Shown here one piece after another: positions 60,615-64,000 of a stretch of DNA of 64,000 nucleotides. This DNA comes from Gemmatimonadaceae bacterium (lineage in GTDB: Bacteria > Gemmatimonadota > Gemmatimonadetes > Gemmatimonadales > Gemmatimonadaceae): NCBI GenBank assembly GCA_947457545.1, contig CANGXD010000001.1:170464-234463 (forward strand), read 5' to 3'. Made by a program: the position numbers and the translations under genes. Below the pieces are notes generated by a model, which worked only from the letters and a program-made list of their open reading frames with translations, did no database searches and was not told the DNA's origin. Position 1 is the stretch's first letter; the number at the start of each line of letters is the position of its first letter.

Positions 60615-60642
60615 AAAACGGGAGCGCGAGGGCGCTCCCGTT
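60615..60642 (-). terminator. Terminator after tRNA-Gly
   Basis: AACGGGAGCGC pairs with GCGCTCCCGTT around a short loop, followed by TTTTGCG on the minus strand, 38 bases after the tRNA. The two tRNAs are therefore separate units. Confidence 0.8.
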
Positions 60643-60679
60643 CGATGCTGTAACGCTGATCTGCCGTGACCGGCAGAAG

Positions 60680-60752
60680 AGCGGGAAACGGGACTCGAAC
60701 CCGCGACCCCAACCTTGGCAAGGTTGTGCTCTACCAACTGAGCTATTCCCGC
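60680..60752 (-). tRNA. tRNA-Gly (anticodon GCC)
   Basis: On the minus strand the acceptor stem GCGGGAA/TTCCCGC encloses a D-arm with AGCTCAGTTGGTAGAGC, an anticodon loop TTGCCAA (anticodon GCC) and a T-arm GCGGG-TTCGAGT-CCCGT. The discriminator is T, as is usual for tRNA-Gly, and the CCA end is not encoded. Confidence 0.97.
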
Positions 60753-60787
60753 GTACACCAATCGTCCAGCGACCGGCGACGGACAGG

Positions 60788-60816
60788 ATTCTAGCCAGCA
60801 ATGGGGCGATGGACAA
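60788..60816 (-). promoter_or_regulatory. Promoter for tRNA-Gly
   Basis: On the minus strand TTGTCC (60816-60811) and TAGAAT (60793-60788) are spaced by exactly 17 bases, about 35 bases before the tRNA 5' end. Confidence 0.75.
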
Positions 60817-60829
60817 GCGCCCCCTCCCG

Positions 60830-62626
60830 TCAATCGCGTAATCCGAGCGCGTGGGACGCGTACCAGAGGGTGTGTGCAAGCAATCCAGCCAGAGCGGCAT
60901 CTCCCCCGTCGGCCGTCGCGCGCCCGTCTGCATCGACTACCGTCGCGGCAATGCCGCCGTCCAGTGGAGCTCGCCGGAGCCACGTCATCACCTCCTGCGC
61001 CTCCGGGCCAAGCAGGCGGGCAATTTGCCACAACAACAGCGTCTCTGCTCCAAGCTCGGGGCGGGTGGCGCGGACGGTACGCCGAAAGAGGGAGTCTTCG
61101 CGATCGAGGGCGTCGTACAAGGGCAGCCACAAAATGGACCCCGCCGGATCGTCCTCGAGCGCCGTACCGCCGACGAGGTCCACGGCCGTCGCCAAACGCG
61201 CTTTCTCCCCACGTTCGATGGCAAAGTGACGCCGGATGGCCGCGCGGACGGCCGCGGGATCCTCGACGGCAGCGGCCGCCTCTTCGTCGAGCGTGCGCCG
61301 AAAGACGTCGAGGGCCATGGCGACCGCTGCGTTGCCGTGCAACGTGAACGGAAAGGGTGCCGGTGCCCCCGACGCCGCCACATCGGTGGAGTACAGCGGC
61401 ACGCGTTCATCGCGACGCGCGACGATGTCGTCGTGGCTCAGGTACAGCGTGTCGGCGATGATCGGATCTTCCACGACCTGATCATCGCCAGTGTCGCGGA
61501 TGTATCGATCGGTGGCGATGGCAAAGGCAGCCGGTCCTTCGATCGCGAAGCCTGGCTGGAACAGCGTTCCATCGATGTAATGCACGCCCTGCCCCGGCGC
61601 GTAGCCATGCAATTCGCACGAACGCACGAGCAGCTCGCGCGCGAGGCCGGTGTCCGCAAGTTGCACCGCCGGTACGGTCCACATGAGCGCTTCCCAGTCG
61701 CGAACGGTGCAACCAACGCCGTGCCACGGCGCGCGGGACCGCATGAGGTAATAGTGCGCATCATCGAGGCCGCGACCGACGCCATAGAAATACGCAAAGA
61801 GCAGATTGCGATTGAGCAGCCGATCGATGCCGTCATTGCCGGTCGTTTGCTCGAGCGCCGTGAGCGCTTCACGTGTGGCGGTGAGGAGCGAGCGCCAGCC
61901 GCGGCGGCGCAGCACACTGACGGTGGCCTGCGCGCCGTCACGCTCAGGGCCAACGGCGATGTAGAACGCGCTCTGGACTGCCCCGCCCGCCGGAGCCGTC
62001 AGCGCCCGACGGATGGCGAAGGGGCGTGGCTCGCGCGACGCACCCTCGGGGACCTCGACGGTCGCCGGCCCATCGCTGCCGATCGCGACCGCGACGAGGC
62101 CCGGAATGGCGGCCCCTTCGAGCAGGACCATTTCGTCGTCGCCACGGCTGACGAGGTGCTCATCGTCGAATGGACGCGCGGTACGGACACGCTGTTGCCG
62201 GTGCCCCAGCGTGCCTTCCAGCGCCACCTCGATGGCCACATCCGTCGGCCCGCGATTCTCGACCGCCACCGTGTAAACGGCGCCCGCCATATCCGCATCA
62301 CGTCCGTACGGGGCGAAGATCGACCCCCGCACCACCAGTGTCCCCACCGTGCAGGTGAAGGTGGGGAGCCACCCAACGGCCCGCTCCCACGCGATCCCCT
62401 CGGCGGCGAGCGCCCGGACTTCCCCATTCACCCGAAGCACCGGCCCCAGCAACGGCGCCCCCTGCCCCCCGAGAAAATCCGCCGTGCCCGCCAGCTCGAT
62501 CGCGGCACGCGCCCCACGATGCAGTACGCCAAGCGCGTGAATCGCTCCGTCCATCGGATTGATGCACGGTACCGTCAGCCAATGATTGCCGGTAAGCTGC
62601 CAGGGAACAGACGGAATCGGTCTCAT
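60830..62626 (-). CDS. Six-hairpin glycosidase-fold protein, substrate unknown
   Basis: This 598-aa protein without a signal peptide should be cytoplasmic. The N-terminal half (to about residue 260) is a beta-rich domain with paired strands. The C-terminal half looks like an (alpha/alpha)6 barrel: LLFAYFYGVGRGLDDAHYYLMRSRAP near residue 275, TVRDWEALMWTVPAVQL near 307, and FQPGFAIEGPAAFAIATDRYIRDTGDD near 355. These features recall six-hairpin glycoside hydrolases such as glucoamylase or amylo-1,6-glucosidase relatives. The Asp/Glu in RDWEAL is a candidate catalytic or binding site. I cannot name the family or the sugar. It is divergent from the envelope protein gene at 62780. Confidence 0.7.
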   Translation of the reverse strand: MRPIPSVPWQLTGNHWLTVPCINPMDGAIHALGVLHRGARAAIELAGTADFLGGQGAPLLGPVLRVNGEVRALAAEGIAWERAVGWLPTFTCTVGTLVVRGSIFAPYGRDADMAGAVYTVAVENRGPTDVAIEVALEGTLGHRQQRVRTARPFDDEHLVSRGDDEMVLLEGAAIPGLVAVAIGSDGPATVEVPEGASREPRPFAIRRALTAPAGGAVQSAFYIAVGPERDGAQATVSVLRRRGWRSLLTATREALTALEQTTGNDGIDRLLNRNLLFAYFYGVGRGLDDAHYYLMRSRAPWHGVGCTVRDWEALMWTVPAVQLADTGLARELLVRSCELHGYAPGQGVHYIDGTLFQPGFAIEGPAAFAIATDRYIRDTGDDQVVEDPIIADTLYLSHDDIVARRDERVPLYSTDVAASGAPAPFPFTLHGNAAVAMALDVFRRTLDEEAAAAVEDPAAVRAAIRRHFAIERGEKARLATAVDLVGGTALEDDPAGSILWLPLYDALDREDSLFRRTVRATRPELGAETLLLWQIARLLGPEAQEVMTWLRRAPLDGGIAATVVDADGRATADGGDAALAGLLAHTLWYASHALGLRD

Positions 62627-62698
62627 GAGAACCAGTGCGTGGCGCAGGGACCGCGACGCGGAATGTGGAGTATCCCAGCAGCAGCTACCGTCGATTCG

Positions 62699-62727
62699 TT
62701 GACGGGCTCTCCCGACCGGGCTAAGGT
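62699..62727 (+). promoter_or_regulatory. Sigma70-type promoter for the gene at 62780
   Basis: TTGACG (62699-62704) and TAAGGT (62722-62727) are spaced by 17 bases, with the expected start about 45 bases before the TTG start codon. This supports the plus-strand gene. Confidence 0.6.
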
Positions 62728-62779
62728 GCGGAGCACACGGCAGTAATCTAGCCGGTTCACCTCGACAACTTCACACGCC

Positions 62780-64000
62780 TTGCTTCCCAGTTCGCTGCTG
62801 CCGGTCAGACCGTCGCACGTCCCGTCTCGGTCGCTTCCTTCGGCGCCGCGCCGCGCTGCGTCGCGTGGCGCGCGGCGCTGGTCACGCGCGCTGGCGCTGC
62901 AATTCGCGCTCGCGGCGGTGGTGGCCACCCCCGTGTTCGCGCAAAAAGTGGCGGGCGTTGGCGACGACGCGATTCCCATTCCGCGCGGCGGGTATCGCCT
63001 GCAGGTGGGCGGCCTGTGGAACGACTACCGCGAGGTGTACACGCCCGACGGCAAGCGCCCGCGATTGAGCGCGCTCGCCACCGACAACTTGGGCCTCGCG
63101 TTTCTGCCACAGTTGAGCACCGCACAAGCGGGCATTCGGACGCTCTCCGGGTCCCCGAACTTCGCCTTGTCGCTCGGACCGCTCGAGGCCAGTGGCGAAG
63201 TGCGCCAGAGCATCGCGCCGTTGGCGGTCGATTACGGCGTGTCGAAGCGACTCTCGGTGCGTGTCCTCGTGCCGTACGTGGAGTCGCGTGACGTCAGCCA
63301 ACTCGTGCTGAACCGCAATGGCACGGGAGCGACCGTTGGTCGGAATCCCGCGCTCGGCACCGCCGGTGCCGCCTCGCGCGCGACCAACGGCGCGCTGGTG
63401 GCGCAAATCGAGGCCGCGCGCGCAGCGCTGGCGTCGGAAATCACACGCTGTGCGTCGCCTACGGCGACCGGATGTACGGCCATTCGCGCGAACCCCGCGG
63501 GGGCGCAGACCGTGGTCACCCGCGCCACGAGCATCCGCAACGCGCTGGTGAGTGTGTACGGCAACGCGACCGCCGCCGGATCACCCGTGGTTCCGATCTC
63601 GGGATCGCCGACACACACGGCGGTAGTGGCGACGATCACGACCTTACGGACGGACTTCGGTGCCTACGGGATCAGCAACATTGCCGAAACCGCGCTGCCA
63701 GCCGCCGCGACGACAGTGTACGGACCGGCCGGCATTACCTCCGTGGCGAGCGACACGTTCAACGTTGGCTATGCTGAACTGGGTAACACGCGTCGTGCCG
63801 GCATTGGCGATATCGACCTGACAGCGACGTACTTGCTCTTCGACAGCTTCAACGGTGATCAACTCAAGCGACTGCTGACACCGACGCGCGGCATTCGCAG
63901 TAACGTGACGGTAGGATGGCGATTCGGTACGGCAGGCGCCGATCGCACCGAAGACGCGTTCGACGTTCCCATTGGCGAAGGTGCCGCGGCCCTGTTGGTG
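62780..64000 (+). CDS. Secreted outer-membrane-barrel-like protein, 3' end outside window
   Basis: The frame is open from a TTG at 62780 to the window end (407 codons). TAA closes the frame a short way upstream, and no ATG is available. An Arg-rich n-region is followed by the hydrophobic LALQFALAAVVATPVFAQ, a signal peptide with a likely cut after FAQ. The mature part has alternating beta-like stretches: GGYRLQVGGLWNDYREVY, SKRLSVRVLVPYVESRDV, GIGDIDLTATYLLFDSF and SNVTVGWRFGTAG. They are separated by a helical Ala-rich insert (IEAARAALASEITRC). The pattern resembles outer-membrane barrels of the transporter or meta-pathway type. The family is not identified. The usual start may have been replaced by TTG. 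Confidence 0.7.
   Translation, partial: MLPSSLLPVRPSHVPSRSLPSAPRRAASRGARRWSRALALQFALAAVVATPVFAQKVAGVGDDAIPIPRGGYRLQVGGLWNDYREVYTPDGKRPRLSALATDNLGLAFLPQLSTAQAGIRTLSGSPNFALSLGPLEASGEVRQSIAPLAVDYGVSKRLSVRVLVPYVESRDVSQLVLNRNGTGATVGRNPALGTAGAASRATNGALVAQIEAARAALASEITRCASPTATGCTAIRANPAGAQTVVTRATSIRNALVSVYGNATAAGSPVVPISGSPTHTAVVATITTLRTDFGAYGISNIAETALPAAATTVYGPAGITSVASDTFNVGYAELGNTRRAGIGDIDLTATYLLFDSFNGDQLKRLLTPTRGIRSNVTVGWRFGTAGADRTEDAFDVPIGEGAAALLV

Noticed and set aside
1..64000. Search for integrases, transposases, toxin-antitoxin pairs, CRISPR, retron or phage genes
   Set aside because: None seen by reading the proteins and looking for direct or inverted repeats; all inverted repeats noted behave as terminators or leader hairpins.

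Overview
This is a GC-rich chromosomal window with dense, mostly minus-strand operons of core bacterial genes. The gene set suggests a didermic, rod-forming bacterium with an outer membrane: MreBCD/PBP2/RodA, the complete succinylase diaminopimelate route, RseP, a TonB-type periplasmic protein and an outer-membrane-barrel candidate. The overall flavour fits Gemmatimonadota (a Gemmatimonas relative); this phylum call is an inference from protein character and gene order, not from a marker comparison. I see no integrase, transposase, CRISPR array, plasmid or phage gene, or known defence gene.

Layout. 1-5084 (+): end of purL, purF and ppdK. 5105-6665 (-): terminator, tmRNA, dusB. 6746-9795: ptsN (+) converging on a hybrid sensor kinase (-) with a 4-base overlap. 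9837-14784 (-): MATE exporter, secreted amidohydrolase, guaA, metallophosphoesterase. 14784-21068 (-): lysA, proS, hisS, folC, accD. 21148-26945 (-): the rod-shape cluster, transcribed mreB, mreC, mreD, mrdA, rodA. 27132-32120 (-): rpsO, pnp, M16 peptidase, ald and a terminator. 32257-33852 (+): a membrane-anchored Ser/Thr kinase. 33878-42725 (-): rplM, rpsI, rpsB, tsf, pyrH, frr, uppS, cdsA, dxr, rseP and a small envelope protein, headed by a good sigma70-type promoter. 43068-43418 (+): mscL. 43470-48550 (-): acyl-CoA carboxylase genes with an inserted RNA methyltransferase. 48663-49905: secreted TonB-domain protein (-) and an unknown membrane protein (+). 50054-59917 (-): dapE, asd, lysC, dapB, dapA, dapD, an aroA-cmk fusion, and rpsA with its own promoter. 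60012-60752 (-): small protein, tRNA-Leu(UAA) and tRNA-Gly(GCC). 60830-64000: a glycosidase-fold protein (-) divergent from the start of an envelope protein that runs off the window (+).

How it works together. The lysine/DAP operon, lysA, the uppS/cdsA/dxr block and the mre cluster supply peptidoglycan precursors, the lipid carrier and the elongation machinery. The rplM-to-frr and rpsO-pnp blocks plus rpsA supply translation and RNA turnover. accD and the second carboxylase set handle acyl-CoA carboxylation.

No clearly new multi-gene system is visible. The most notable points are RGG-rich tails on both ribosomal protein S2 and PNPase, the AroA-Cmk fusion, an acyl-CoA carboxylase alpha subunit split around an rRNA methyltransferase gene, probable leaderless promoters facing away from each other at dusB/ptsN, a folC gene with no ordinary start codon where homology needs one, and a tmRNA with tag ANNNLALAA.
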